NCBI GenBank assembly: GCA_020638055.1
Contig: JACKJH010000001.1
Location: forward strand, 372,001 to 436,000
Origin: Hyphomicrobiaceae bacterium
Lineage (GTDB): Bacteria > Pseudomonadota > Alphaproteobacteria > Rhizobiales > Hyphomicrobiaceae
Direction of reading: 5' to 3'
Length of the DNA stretch: 64,000 nucleotides
The notes under the pieces are model-generated. The model saw only the letters and a program-made list of their open reading frames with translations. It made no database searches and was not told the DNA's origin. This document shows, piece after piece, positions 34,943 through 43,891 of this stretch. Made by a program: the position numbers and the translations under genes. The first letter of the stretch is position 1. Each line of letters begins with the position of its first letter.

Positions 34943-36270
34943 GGGGACATCCCTGACAGAATAGACCGGGAGCATTCCTGACAGTCCAGGCTCGGATTTC
35001 CATTTTAAGGAGATTCGGGCGATGGCTTTCAGGGAGAGCAGTCCTGTGGAAGAGCGTATCGCGTTATTCAATGCTTACGAGAGTGGGGCGTTCACGGTCG
35101 TAGACCTTTGCGAACGCTACGATATCAGCCGGGAGACGTTCTACGTCTGGAAGCGCCGCCGTGATGCCGGCGATGCGCGCTGGTTCGATGAGAAGTCGCG
35201 CACGCCGGGTCACTGCCCGCATGCGACGCCGTCTGAGACCGTCGCTGCGATACTGGCATTGCGCCAGCGGTTTCCACGCTTCGGGCCGAAGAAGATCCGG
35301 GCGCGTCTGGCGCTCGACCAACCCGGTCTGATCTTGCCAGCGGCCTCGACCATCGGCGACATCCTCAAGCGCGAAGGCCTGATCGAGAAAAGGCCGCGCC
35401 GCCGCCGGTCCATCGCTCAGGGCGAGATCGTTGCCGGTTCGGACGTGCCCAACGGCGAGTGGGCAATCGACTTCAAGGGCTGGTTCCGCACCCGCGACGG
35501 GGAACGTGTCGATCCGCTGACGGTGTCGGATACAGCCAGCCGTTATCTCGTTGCCGCCCGCATCACCCCACCGACGCACGATGGCGTCAAGGCCGCGATG
35601 GAGCGGGTTTTCAACGAGGTCGGCCTGCCCGATGCGATCCGTTCCGACAACGGCGCGCCGTTTGGATCTATCGGTGCCGGCGGCCTCTCGCGGCTGTCGG
35701 TCTGGTTCCTGAAGCTGGGCATCGAGCCGCGCTACATTCCACCGGCAAGCCCGCAGGACAACGGTCGCCACGAGCGCATGCATCGCACGATGAAGGACGA
35801 GACGGCGCGCCCGCCGGCACGCTTCCGCCACGAGCAGCAGTACAGGTTCAACGTGTTCCGCCGGCTCTACAATGAAGAACGCCCGCACGAGGCGCTTGAT
35901 CAGGTCACGCCGGCAAGTCTGTGGACACCATCAAAGCGCACGATGCCTCGCACGCTGGATGAGCCCTGGTATGATGCCGACCATCAGGTGCGCCGGGTGC
36001 GTCCCGACGGAACGATCAAGTGGCGCGGCGAACATGTGTTCATTGGTGAAGCCCTGGTGCGAGAGCCGGTTGGTCTGGCCGAACAGGAACGCGGCGGCTA
36101 TATCGTGCGCTTCTGCGGACGCGATCTGGGGATGATCGATTTTGCCGGCCGGTTTCACCGCTTCGCTCCGCCGCGTGCGCGGCTGCGCTCAGCACCGAAA
36201 CCGGCTATAGACGAGCAGTAAAAGTGTCAGGAATGCTGCCGGTCCAAAGTGTCAGGAGTCTTCCCGGTCG
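34938..36270 (+). mobile_element. IS481-family insertion sequence
   Basis: The ends are related inverted repeats: on the left, ACATCCCTGACAG and GACCGGGAGCATTCCTGACA; on the right (reverse complement), GACTCCTGACACTTTG and GACCGGCAGCATTCCTGACA. Each end therefore carries two TGTCAGGA-type boxes about 20-25 bp apart. The single transposase gene fills the interior. I could not define a target duplication. Exact outer bases are approximate. Confidence 0.8.
35022..36221 (+). CDS. IS481-family transposase
   Basis: 399 residues. N-terminal helix-turn-helix (RIALFNAYESGAFTVVDLCE, RYDISRETFYVWKRRRDAG), then an HTH/linker (FGPKKIRARLALDQPGLILP), and an rve/DDE integrase core with AIDFKGWFRTRDG (first Asp), AIRSDNGAPFGSIG (second Asp) and SPQDNGRHERMHRTMKDET (Glu). 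AAGGAG is well placed upstream. The gene is uninterrupted, so it may be functional. It sits between ldt and the TPR gene in the envelope island. Confidence 0.92.
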   Translation: MAFRESSPVEERIALFNAYESGAFTVVDLCERYDISRETFYVWKRRRDAGDARWFDEKSRTPGHCPHATPSETVAAILALRQRFPRFGPKKIRARLALDQPGLILPAASTIGDILKREGLIEKRPRRRRSIAQGEIVAGSDVPNGEWAIDFKGWFRTRDGERVDPLTVSDTASRYLVAARITPPTHDGVKAAMERVFNEVGLPDAIRSDNGAPFGSIGAGGLSRLSVWFLKLGIEPRYIPPASPQDNGRHERMHRTMKDETARPPARFRHEQQYRFNVFRRLYNEERPHEALDQVTPASLWTPSKRTMPRTLDEPWYDADHQVRRVRPDGTIKWRGEHVFIGEALVREPVGLAEQERGGYIVRFCGRDLGMIDFAGRFHRFAPPRARLRSAPKPAIDEQ

Positions 36271-36298
36271 TTCACCTAGCCGCCCCTCACCCTGGCCC

Positions 36299-36322
36299 TC
36301 TCCCCGCCCGCGGGGAGAGGGT
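36299..36322 (+). repeat. GC-rich palindrome right of the IS
   Basis: CTCTCCCCGCCCGCGGGGAGAG forms a palindromic hairpin, preceded by CCCCTCACCCTGGCCCT. This is the form of a REP-like element common in rhizobial intergenic DNA; unrelated to the A/B/C repeats. Confidence 0.7.
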
Positions 36323-36335
36323 ATGTTGGACACTG

Positions 36336-36483
36336 AACCGCTACGCACTTCGGCTAAACATGGACTCTTGCCTTGTGCCATGTTTTTCACGCCGAACCGC
36401 TGCACACTTCGGCTAAACATGGACGCTTGCCTTGTGCCATGTTTTTCACGCCGAACCGCTGCACACTTCGGCTAAACATGGAC
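36336..36483 (+). repeat. C-repeat array (one half copy, two full copies)
   Basis: The first copy lacks its left arm (ACTGAACCGCTACGCACTTC). The next two use outer arms CCATGTTT/AAACATGG instead of GCATGTT/AACATGC, a paired change that preserves the stem. The last bases run into the stop side of the TPR gene. Confidence 0.88.
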
Positions 36484-37160
36484 TATGACATCGGCCGGCG
36501 GCATTCCTCTTCGGGGGGGAGCGGATCGCAGCTTTGATCGCGAACGCAACTGACGAGAGCCTGGCGCAGATCTTCGCTCTCAAGACCGTCAATGGGCCCA
36601 TTAAACAGCCCGTGCGCCTCCAACCCGCATTGGTACAACTTCACGAGTTTTTCGCCGCCAAAACGCATTGCCAGGAGATAATCCGAAAGTGCCTCACGCT
36701 GGCGGCCGGCGACCTGATGAAGATGCGCGCGCGTGTCAAAGGCGTGTGCGCTCCATGGCGTAATCTTCAACGACCTCTGCACATCCTTCATACCCTCTTC
36801 ATAGCGCTGCATCTTGTAGAGGGCCCAGGCGCGATTGTTGAGGGCGACATCGAAATTGGGCCTAAGCCCAATGGCCTTGTCGTAGTCCTCAAGGGCGCGC
36901 ACGTAATCTTGCTGCAATGAATAGGCGAGAGCCCGCATGGCATAAGCAAGACTTTTTTCTGGCACCGAAAGGCTTTTTCCACCCTCCAGCAGAGACGTGC
37001 AACCAGCGATACGCCGGGCGCTGTGCTCGCTGAAGCAGTCACTGGCAGCATTGCCTTGGGTTGCATCCGCAAGCGCCAACCGTGCAGAAGGCGGAGCGCA
37101 TACCGCCATCACCAAAAACGCCATCGTTGCAATTGGCGCGAATTGCCAGCGATTCAGCAT
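36483..37160 (-). CDS. Exported TPR protein with peptidoglycan-binding-like C-terminus
   Basis: 225 residues. Signal-like N-terminus (IATMAFLVMAVCAPPSARLA), then tetratricopeptide-type helices: LAYAMRALAYSLQQDYVRAL, ALNNRAWALYKMQRYEEGMK, AFDTRAHLHQVAGRQREALS. The C-terminus LYQCGLEAHGLFNGPIDG and SEDLRQALVSC resembles a peptidoglycan-binding type 1 module, with Cys residues likely disulfide-linked. Inferred role: envelope adaptor. The stop TAG is immediately followed by a C repeat. Confidence 0.8.
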   Translation of the reverse strand: MLNRWQFAPIATMAFLVMAVCAPPSARLALADATQGNAASDCFSEHSARRIAGCTSLLEGGKSLSVPEKSLAYAMRALAYSLQQDYVRALEDYDKAIGLRPNFDVALNNRAWALYKMQRYEEGMKDVQRSLKITPWSAHAFDTRAHLHQVAGRQREALSDYLLAMRFGGEKLVKLYQCGLEAHGLFNGPIDGLESEDLRQALVSCVRDQSCDPLPPEEECRRPMS

Positions 37161-37671
37161 GCCGTTGACATCCAGTTTTCGGTTTTTGTCCGCAGGCGAC
37201 TTGCCGGACTGTTCAAAAGAGGCCTCATGTCAGTATAAGGCCGGACACTTGAGCGTTTTTCGATCCGATGGAATCGGATCAGCGCTCCAGCTTCTTGTTT
37301 GGTCGCATTTTCTTTAACGAACCGGACTCCACTTCCTCGGGAAACGCTCTAGATTTTTGGTTTGGTCGCATTTTCTGCGACGAACCGGTGTCCACTTCGT
37401 CGGAAAATGCTCTAGCATGGATTGATGCTGCAGCCATAATTTGGCAATTCCAGGGGTTTTGGGGGGGCCGGCCCCTAACCATTGCAATCCGTTCCACCAA
37501 ATACGTTTTTCCTGGCAGTTTAGCGGCCAGGATATGGATCGGGCACCGCTGGCGCTAACGTTCTGATGGCAACTATGTGTTATGTTGACGGGCAACGCGG
37601 GGTAGCAGCAGAACGCCTTTTATCCCGTTGTTTCAGATTGTCCCGTTGTTCCAGACCGTGATCCAAAGACC
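37161..37671. other. Intergenic gap holding repeats, no gene
   Basis: About 500 bases upstream of coaBC on the plus strand and of the TPR gene on the minus strand. It contains an A+B+B locus (37251-37415) and, at about 37456-37476, a G-run/C-run stretch. No gene recognised. Confidence 0.5.
37251..37415 (+). repeat. A + degenerate B + B repeat
   Basis: A palindrome (GAGCGTTTTTCGATCCGATG) followed by a B copy with many changes (TTTAACGAACCGGACTCCAC, TTCCTCGGGAAACGC) and one standard B copy. The degenerate copy still keeps the CGAACCGG and CCACTTC core. Confidence 0.9.
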
Positions 37672-38961
37672 GTGACCCGTAAGCAAATCGTACTCATCAT
37701 CGGCGGCGGCATTGCCGCTTACAAGTGCCTGGAGCTGATCCGGCGCCTCAAGGATAAGGGTGTGGCCGTGCGCGCGGTCTTGACCCGGGCGGCGGAACAA
37801 TTTGTAACGCCGCTCAGCGTTGGTGCGCTTTCCAATGAGCCGGTTTTTACAAACCTCTTCGACTTGAATGCCGAACGCGAGATTGGCCACATCCGGCTAT
37901 CGCGGGAGGCCGATCTTATCGTGGTGGCACCGGCAACAGCGGACCTCTTAGCCAAGATGGCTGGAGGACATGCCGATGACCTTGCCTCGACCGTTTTGAT
38001 GGCAACGGACAAGCCAGTGCTTGTTGCTCCCGCCATGAACCCGCGCATGTGGCTTCATCCCGCGACGCAACGCAACGTGGCGCAATTGGAAGAAGATGGT
38101 GTGCGCATCATTTCGCCCGCGGTTGGTGAGATGGCGGAAAGCGGGGAAGCAGGCCAGGGACGCCTGCCGGAAGTGCAGGATCTTGTCGCGGAAATTGTTG
38201 CAGAACTTGAAAGACGACGTTCGCCGCAGCGCTTGGATCGTATACCAAAAGATGCAGGCCGCGCGGTTGCATCTCGTGATGGCGGATTGCTACTGGCCGG
38301 CCGGCACGTGCTGATTACGAGTGGGCCAACGCATGAGCCAATAGATCCCGTCCGCTACATCGCCAACCGCTCCTCGGGCAAGCAGGGCCACGCCATTGCG
38401 GCAGCGGCTTTTCGCGCGGGGGCGCGGGTGACGCTGGTCTCCGGCCCGGTGGTCGTGCCAGATCCGCCCGGCGTGGACGTGATTCACGTTGAGACGGCCG
38501 CTGAAATGCTTGCAGCAGCGCGCAATGCACTACCCGCCGACATAGCAATTTTTGCCGCTGCGGTGGCTGACTGGCGCGTTGAAACGGCGAAGGATCAAAA
38601 GATTAAAAAGGCCAGCGACGCGAGAACTCCTGTTCTTAAACTTGCTGAGAACCCGGATATCTTGAAGACGATCGCCGCCAAGGGCCCACAGCGCCCTCGA
38701 CTGGTCGTTGGATTTGCCGCCGAAACCGAGAACGTAACAGCTTTTGCCCAACGCAAGCTCAAGTCCAAGAATGCCGATTGGATCGTAGCCAACGACGTCT
38801 CACCTCACACGGGCATCATGGGAGGTGAGCTTAATACAGTGCATCTGGTCTCACGCGATGGGATTGAAGACTGGCCGGAAATGGGCAAGGCCGAGGTCGC
38901 CGAAGCTCTCGTTCAGCGCATCGCTGCCACTCTTGGCGCACATGAGGATGCCGCGCAATGA
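37672..38961 (+). CDS. coaBC: Bifunctional phosphopantothenoylcysteine decarboxylase / phosphopantothenate-cysteine ligase
   Basis: Coenzyme A synthesis: CoaB ligates 4'-phosphopantothenate and Cys with CTP, CoaC decarboxylates the product with FMN. CoaC domain (1-185): GGGIAAYKCLELIRRLK and PAMNPRMWLHPATQRN. CoaB domain (200-425): LITSGPTHEPIDPVRYIANR, SSGKQGHAIAAAAFRAGA and KKASDARTPVLKLAENPDI. The start is GTG at 37672. Its stop overlaps dut by 4 bases (ATGA), so they are translationally coupled. Confidence 0.95.
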   Translation: MTRKQIVLIIGGGIAAYKCLELIRRLKDKGVAVRAVLTRAAEQFVTPLSVGALSNEPVFTNLFDLNAEREIGHIRLSREADLIVVAPATADLLAKMAGGHADDLASTVLMATDKPVLVAPAMNPRMWLHPATQRNVAQLEEDGVRIISPAVGEMAESGEAGQGRLPEVQDLVAEIVAELERRRSPQRLDRIPKDAGRAVASRDGGLLLAGRHVLITSGPTHEPIDPVRYIANRSSGKQGHAIAAAAFRAGARVTLVSGPVVVPDPPGVDVIHVETAAEMLAAARNALPADIAIFAAAVADWRVETAKDQKIKKASDARTPVLKLAENPDILKTIAAKGPQRPRLVVGFAAETENVTAFAQRKLKSKNADWIVANDVSPHTGIMGGELNTVHLVSRDGIEDWPEMGKAEVAEALVQRIAATLGAHEDAAQ

Positions 38962-39581
38962 CGTCTGTCCGTGCGCTGAAAGTCGGAATCGCAAAACTGG
39001 CCCATGGTGCCGACCTGCCCTTGCCGGCCTATCAAACCAGCGAGGCTGCAGGGCTCGACCTGCTCGCTGCCGTCCCGGAAAATTCACCGCTGCATCTCAA
39101 GCCCGGCGCACGTGCGCTTGTGCCGACCGGCGTGGTCCTGGACTTGCCGAAGGGCGTGGAGGCGCAGGTTCGTCCGCGCTCGGGCCTTGCGTTCAATCAC
39201 GGTGTTACCGTGCTTAACAGCCCCGGCACGATAGACAGCGACTATCGCGGAGAGGTGAAAGTTCTGCTCATCAATCTTGGCGATAAGCCGTTCAAGATCG
39301 CGCGCGGTGAGAGAATTGCACAGCTTGTCATTGCGACGGTTACGCGTGTACGTCTCCAAGAAGTTGACATCACCCGCGCGACGGCGCGTGGGACAGGCGG
39401 CTTTGGCTCCACGGGAACCAAGGGCGGGGCAACGCCAGGCCAACGCCAGCGCGCAAAGCACTCGCCTAAAGCCGACAGCAAGTCTAAGAGGCCGCCGGGA
39501 CGCAAACCCAGGACGGCAGGCTCCAATGCCAAGGCTGCCCAGGCAAAGGCGAAAAGAACCAAGTCGAAAACAGTGGCATAG
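38958..39581 (+). CDS. dut: dUTP diphosphatase with basic C-terminal tail
   Basis: Hydrolyses dUTP to dUMP and diphosphate to keep uracil out of DNA. The five motifs are recognisable: AGLDLLAAVP, RPRSGLAFNHG, GTIDSDYRGEVKV, RGERIAQLVIATV and the C-terminal GTGGFGSTG. The core is about 155 residues, yet the protein is 207: about 50 extra residues rich in Lys, Arg, Ala and Pro follow (KRPPGRKPRTAGSNAKAAQA and similar). The tail resembles alanine/lysine-rich DNA-binding tails. It starts ATGA-overlapping coaBC. Confidence 0.93.
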   Translation: MTSVRALKVGIAKLAHGADLPLPAYQTSEAAGLDLLAAVPENSPLHLKPGARALVPTGVVLDLPKGVEAQVRPRSGLAFNHGVTVLNSPGTIDSDYRGEVKVLLINLGDKPFKIARGERIAQLVIATVTRVRLQEVDITRATARGTGGFGSTGTKGGATPGQRQRAKHSPKADSKSKRPPGRKPRTAGSNAKAAQAKAKRTKSKTVA

Positions 39582-39867
39582 GGTAGACGAAGTGCTCGTG
39601 GGCGGCAGAGCGCATAAGGCGCGAAATGAGCCTATCAAAAGGCAACACGGGCCCACGCAAAGGCGTCTCCAAGAAACGCTGGCACCAGTAAGTGCGCCGC
39701 GTGGAAACGGGTTTGGCGTCAACACTCTCCCAAAAAGCACGAAAGTGCTGCTCGCGACACCTTGAGGTTGCGCGAAATTGCTGCAAAAAACAAACTTTGT
39801 CTTTACTGTCTGCATCGCCAACGGGCGCCTTACCCGTTAAATGTCCGATCCGACGACAGGTGATTTC

Positions 39868-40863
39868 ATGAATGAGATGCCCGATATCAAGACACTTGCT
39901 GCAACCAAGGGGTGGGGGCGCGGGCGCGTCTACGAAAACATCACCGAAACGATCGGGCAGACGCCGATGGTCAAACTCGGCAAAGTAGCGGAAGCTGCAA
40001 AATCAAAGGCCAACGTGCTGCTGAAGCTGGAATTCTTCAACCCATTATCCAGTGTGAAGGATCGCATCGGCGTTGCGATGATCGATACGCTCGAATCGAT
40101 GGGCAAAATAACGCCGGGCAAAACCACTCTTATTGAACCAACCTCGGGCAACACCGGCGTCTCTCTTGCCTTTGTTGCTGCCGTGCGTGGATACAATTTG
40201 ATTTTGGTAATGCCGGAATCGATGTCAATCGAACGGCGCAAGATCTTCGCGCACCTGGGGGCGCAATTGATTCTCACGCCAGCTTCCGAGGGCATGGCTG
40301 GTGCGATCAAAAAAGCCGATGAGCTCGCGGAAGAGACGGATGATGCCGTGATTCCCGGCCAATTTGAAAACGAAGCCAATCCGCTCGTCCACGAGAAAAC
40401 AACGGCTGAAGAAATCTGGGCTGACACGGGCGGCAAAGTCGATGCGCTTGTGGTCGGCATCGGCACAGGTGGGACGCTCACGGGCTGTGGGCGCGTTCTA
40501 AAGAAACGCAATCCGGACTTGAAGGTCATCGCGGTGGAACCGACGGACAGTCCGGTACTGTCAAAAGGTGAGAAGGGGCCGCATAAAATCCAGGGCATTG
40601 GTCCAGGGTTCGTTCCGGCAATCCTTGAACGCGAACTGATTGACGAAATTGTCACCGTTCCCAACGAGATGGCGTTTGATGTTTCGCGCCTTCTGGCCCG
40701 GCTTGAGGGTATCCCTGGTGGCATATCTACGGGAGCCAATGTCGCCGCAGCTTTGACGATTGCCGCACGTGACGACATGGAAGGCAAAAACATTGTAACA
40801 TTCGCGCCTTCTGCAGCCGACCGCTACATGTCAACGGAGCTGTTTCTTGAACCTTCGGCTTGA
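39868..40863 (+). CDS. cysK: Cysteine synthase A (O-acetylserine sulfhydrylase)
   Basis: Makes cysteine from O-acetylserine and sulfide with PLP. PLP-Lys segment NPLSSVKDRIG, TSGNTGVSLAFVAAV for the phosphate/substrate loop, GIGTGGTLTGCGRVLK and IQGIGPGFVPAIL. An N-terminal extension (about 28 residues, DIKTLAATKGWGRGRV) is usual in rhizobial enzymes. ATG 39868 has AGGTGA upstream; 39841 is an alternative. moeB/thiF-like overlaps its 3' end, and the dut/cysK gap is about 290 bases. Confidence 0.94.
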   Translation: MNEMPDIKTLAATKGWGRGRVYENITETIGQTPMVKLGKVAEAAKSKANVLLKLEFFNPLSSVKDRIGVAMIDTLESMGKITPGKTTLIEPTSGNTGVSLAFVAAVRGYNLILVMPESMSIERRKIFAHLGAQLILTPASEGMAGAIKKADELAEETDDAVIPGQFENEANPLVHEKTTAEEIWADTGGKVDALVVGIGTGGTLTGCGRVLKKRNPDLKVIAVEPTDSPVLSKGEKGPHKIQGIGPGFVPAILERELIDEIVTVPNEMAFDVSRLLARLEGIPGGISTGANVAAALTIAARDDMEGKNIVTFAPSAADRYMSTELFLEPSA

Positions 40864-40871
40864 ATAATCCT

Positions 40872-41705
40872 ATGCTTTCTCCTGAAGAAGTGCAGCGCTA
40901 CAAGCGCCATCTTGTGCTCAAAGAAGTGGGTGGCGAGGGGCAGCAAAAGCTCAAAGACGCGCGCGTGCTCATTATCGGCGCGGGAGGGCTTGGCTCGCCG
41001 TTGCTGATGTATCTTGCCGCGGCAGGCGTCGGCACTCTAGGGGTCATCGACGACGACGTTGTCTCGCTCGACAACCTGCAGCGGCAAATCGTGCACGACA
41101 CGGCGCACGTCGGACAGCCGAAGGTCGACAGCGCCAAGGACATGATTGCGCGGCTCAACCCGCATGTTACGGTGGAAACCCACAACGCGCGGCTTGATGC
41201 CGCCAATGCGCTCGACATCATATCGCGCTACGACATCGTGTGCGATGGTTCAGACAACTTTGCCACGCGCTATCTGGTTTCGGATGCGTGCTATTTCGCC
41301 AAGCGCACGCTTGTGTTTGCCGCGGTGGGGCCATTCGATGGCTATGTGACGACATTCAAGCCGCACCTTAGCGACGCCGAAGGCAAGCCCTATCCCAGTT
41401 ATCGCTGTATTTTCCCTGAAGCACCGCCACCGGGTACGGTTGCGAATTGTTCGGAGGTCGGGGTTCTAGGTGCGATTGTCGGCGTGGTTGGCACCTTGCA
41501 GGCGACCGAGGCGCTTAAAGAGATAACCGGGGCCGGCGAAAGTCTTGCCGGACGTCTGTTGATCTATGATGCAAAAGACGGACGGTTTGAAACCGTACGC
41601 GTTGCTTGGGATCCTGCTAACGCACTATCGGGCCGAAACCCTTTGATCCGCGACCTATCAATCCACGAAGGTACGGCACCTGCCGCTGCTTGCGCAAGCG
41701 ACTGA
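40872..41705 (+). CDS. HesA/MoeB/ThiF-type adenylyltransferase
   Basis: 277 residues. E1-like fold: GAGGLGSPLLMYLAAAGVGT (nucleotide loop), DNLQRQIVHDTAHVGQPKVD, CDGSDNFATRYLVSDACYFA and SYRCIFPEAPPPGTVANC with the conserved Cys. MoeB activates MoaD in molybdopterin synthesis; ThiF activates ThiS. A C-terminal rhodanese domain is absent. Two CxxC zinc pairs found in many MoeB proteins are not visible. The TTG at 40860 overlaps the cysK stop (TTGA) and could give 4 more residues. Confidence 0.88.
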   Translation: MLSPEEVQRYKRHLVLKEVGGEGQQKLKDARVLIIGAGGLGSPLLMYLAAAGVGTLGVIDDDVVSLDNLQRQIVHDTAHVGQPKVDSAKDMIARLNPHVTVETHNARLDAANALDIISRYDIVCDGSDNFATRYLVSDACYFAKRTLVFAAVGPFDGYVTTFKPHLSDAEGKPYPSYRCIFPEAPPPGTVANCSEVGVLGAIVGVVGTLQATEALKEITGAGESLAGRLLIYDAKDGRFETVRVAWDPANALSGRNPLIRDLSIHEGTAPAAACASD

Positions 41706-41752
41706 CACCGTACCCCTTCCCCGCTGAAACAGTTTCGTGCTTCAACTCTCTC

Positions 41753-41957
41753 ATGGCGCAACGCCGAACCGCTCTACACTTCGGCTAAACATGAGATGTT
41801 GCTTGCCCATGTTTTTCACGCCGAACCGCTCTACACTTCGGCTAAACATGGGCTAGAGCGCTTTTCGATCCGATAGAATCGGATCGGCGCTCTAGCCTTT
41901 TGTTTGGTCGCATTTTCTGCGACGAACCGGTGTCCACTTCGTCGGAAAATGCTCTAG
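41753..41957 (+). repeat. Two C repeats, then A + B
   Basis: C copies start at about 41753 (left arm truncated) and 41808 (CCATGTTTTTCACG). The A palindrome follows at 41851 (TAGAGCGCTTTTCGATCC) and one B unit ends at the stop of the porin-like gene, whose TAG is the B element's last bases. Confidence 0.9.
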
Positions 41958-42679
41958 AATTTGAAATTCACACCAGCGCGAACAAGGTCGATGCGATTTT
42001 CGAAGCTGTAGTGTTCACGATTTTCGCTGTAGCCATCATAGCTGCCGAAATCCATGTGCAGGTATTCCACCTTTGCGGTCATGCCCGGTGAGAATGCATG
42101 CTCTATTCCGGCGCCCAGGACCCAGCCCGAGCGCACGTCCTGATTGTGCGCGGTCTGGCCGTCTGCATCGCCGTAGCCAACCTCGTTGACCTCGGAGATG
42201 GCCCAACCACCCGTGCCGTAAATGAGCGAATTACCCAAAAGCACGCCGGCCCTAGCACGGACGGTGCCCCAAAGTGACCCGAACTCAGCCTTCCACACGT
42301 GGCCATCAAAAATGACCTTGTCGTCAGCGCTCAGGTCCATCAAACCAATGTCGCCTTCCACGCCCAAAAGAAAGCGTGGGGTGACCATGTAGTTGTAGCC
42401 GAGTGTCAAACTGGCCAGACCACCTGTCAGGTCCGTGCTGGCCGTCCCGTGATTGTCATTGCGATTGTAATAATGTTCGGATGTGCCCCATCCGTATCCC
42501 AGGCTGCCGCCCCAATACAGTCCTTGCCAAATGGAAGGCGCGGCATCGTAGATCGGTTCAGCAGCGATAGGCGCAACCTTGCCGCCAAGATCAGCAGCGC
42601 GCGCAGATACTGCAAAATAAGCCACAGACGAAAGTGCTAACGCGAAAAGTACGCCGTGAAGGCGAACAGACAATTTCAT
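41954..42679 (-). CDS. Porin-like outer membrane beta-barrel protein
   Basis: 241 residues. The signal peptide (LHGVLFALALSSVAYFAVSA, then RA) is followed by ADLGGKVAPIAAEPIYDAAP and an OMP beta-barrel pattern with alternating aromatic strands (WQGLYWGGSLGYGWGTSEHY, VEYLHMDFGSY). It ends in Phe (FENRIDLVRAGVNFKF), the usual BamA recognition end. Similar to Omp25/Omp31-type rhizobial proteins by form. The TAG stop is formed by the adjoining B repeat (CTAGAGCATTTTCCG on this strand). ATG 42679 has GGGAG upstream. Confidence 0.85.
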   Translation of the reverse strand: MKLSVRLHGVLFALALSSVAYFAVSARAADLGGKVAPIAAEPIYDAAPSIWQGLYWGGSLGYGWGTSEHYYNRNDNHGTASTDLTGGLASLTLGYNYMVTPRFLLGVEGDIGLMDLSADDKVIFDGHVWKAEFGSLWGTVRARAGVLLGNSLIYGTGGWAISEVNEVGYGDADGQTAHNQDVRSGWVLGAGIEHAFSPGMTAKVEYLHMDFGSYDGYSENREHYSFENRIDLVRAGVNFKF

Positions 42680-42940
42680 TTCATGGTGCTCCCTGGATGC
42701 GTCTTCCAGCTTTCCGGCAGAACACAATCGCGATGCGAATTTGTTTCCGGCCCCCTGCCTTCTGACGCGGACTTACGAAGCACCTCCCCCAAAGAAATAC
42801 GCTGTAACCGCCACGTGCGAAGAGACACCCAAGGGATGACCGGCACGCGGCGGAATCATGAAATTCTTATGTCATTTTACTTTTTCATTTTATGCACTTA
42901 AGCATTTTTAGTTGCGCGCTACTTGAGCATTTCATCGCCG

Positions 42941-43891
42941 CTATTCTGCGTCTGGCGGGGCTACAGAGGAGCGCACGAATAACGACGCAGGGAAATCTGC
43001 TGCATAACGCGGCGGACGCGAGCGCGGCTTGAATTGGGGCCGCTCACGCGTGTCGGCTTCCACCAACCGGCGGTATAGATGCCATGTAGAATGGCCGAGA
43101 ATCGGGAGGATGACCGCCAGCCCCATAAGAAGCGGGATAACGCCGAGCAGCAGCAATCCTGCAACGATCAGGCCCCAGGCCATCATCGCAACCGGGTTGC
43201 GCAGCACCGCTTTGATCGATGTTGCGACGGCAGCAGCGACACCAACGTTGCGGTCGAGCAGCAATGGGAAAGCGACAACGCTGACGGCCATGGCTACGAT
43301 GGCAAACGCGAGGCCAACAAGATTGCCTGCGACGATCATCTGATGCCCTCGGCTAGTGTTCAACGCGTCATTCACGAATTGAGAAAAGGTGGCGTTGTAT
43401 TCGCGGCCGAAATGTTCAATGAAAATGCCTTGCGCCAGTGCGATCCACAGGACGAACATGGCAAGCAGCGCTGCGCCCAAAATCAGAATTGATTTGAAAG
43501 AGGGAGAGTGGCGTACATCGAAAACATGCAGCCAATGGGTATCAAGGCCGGCTTCGCGGCGCCTGCTCAACTCATAAAGCCCAATGGCGGCGAACGGCCC
43601 GATCAACGCAAATCCCGTGGCAATTGGATATAGCAGCGCGAACAGATTCCCTCCAAATGCGATGCGTGCCAAAAGCAGACCCACAACGGCGTAGATCACG
43701 CCGAGAAAAACGGCGTGCGTCGGCATGGCCAGGAAATCGTCGATCCCGTTCTTCAATGCGTAGCCGAGATCGTCCAGACCGATTTTGCGAACCGCTGGCA
43801 CCTCTCCGACAGCGTCGAGCGGTACAATGACATCGACGTCATGGCTTTGTGAAATGCTACTGGAGGAAGCGTTGGGTAAGTCGCTCGACAT
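42941..43891 (-). CDS. DUF2189 family membrane protein
   Basis: 316 residues with about six hydrophobic segments (HAVFLGVIYAVVGLLLARIA, ILILGAALLAMFVLWIALA, AWGLIVAGLLLLGVIPLLMG and others). The body VGEVPAVRKIGLDDLGYALK and YPIATGFALIGPFAAIGLYE fits DUF2189. The family has no agreed function. ATG 43891 starts MSSDLPNASSSS; an upstream frame is open but uninformative. Confidence 0.85.
   Translation of the reverse strand: MSSDLPNASSSSISQSHDVDVIVPLDAVGEVPAVRKIGLDDLGYALKNGIDDFLAMPTHAVFLGVIYAVVGLLLARIAFGGNLFALLYPIATGFALIGPFAAIGLYELSRRREAGLDTHWLHVFDVRHSPSFKSILILGAALLAMFVLWIALAQGIFIEHFGREYNATFSQFVNDALNTSRGHQMIVAGNLVGLAFAIVAMAVSVVAFPLLLDRNVGVAAAVATSIKAVLRNPVAMMAWGLIVAGLLLLGVIPLLMGLAVILPILGHSTWHLYRRLVEADTRERPQFKPRSRPPRYAADFPASLFVRSSVAPPDAE

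Noticed and set aside
39626..39691. 21-codon basic open frame after dut
   Set aside because: Too short, no ribosome site; probably chance.
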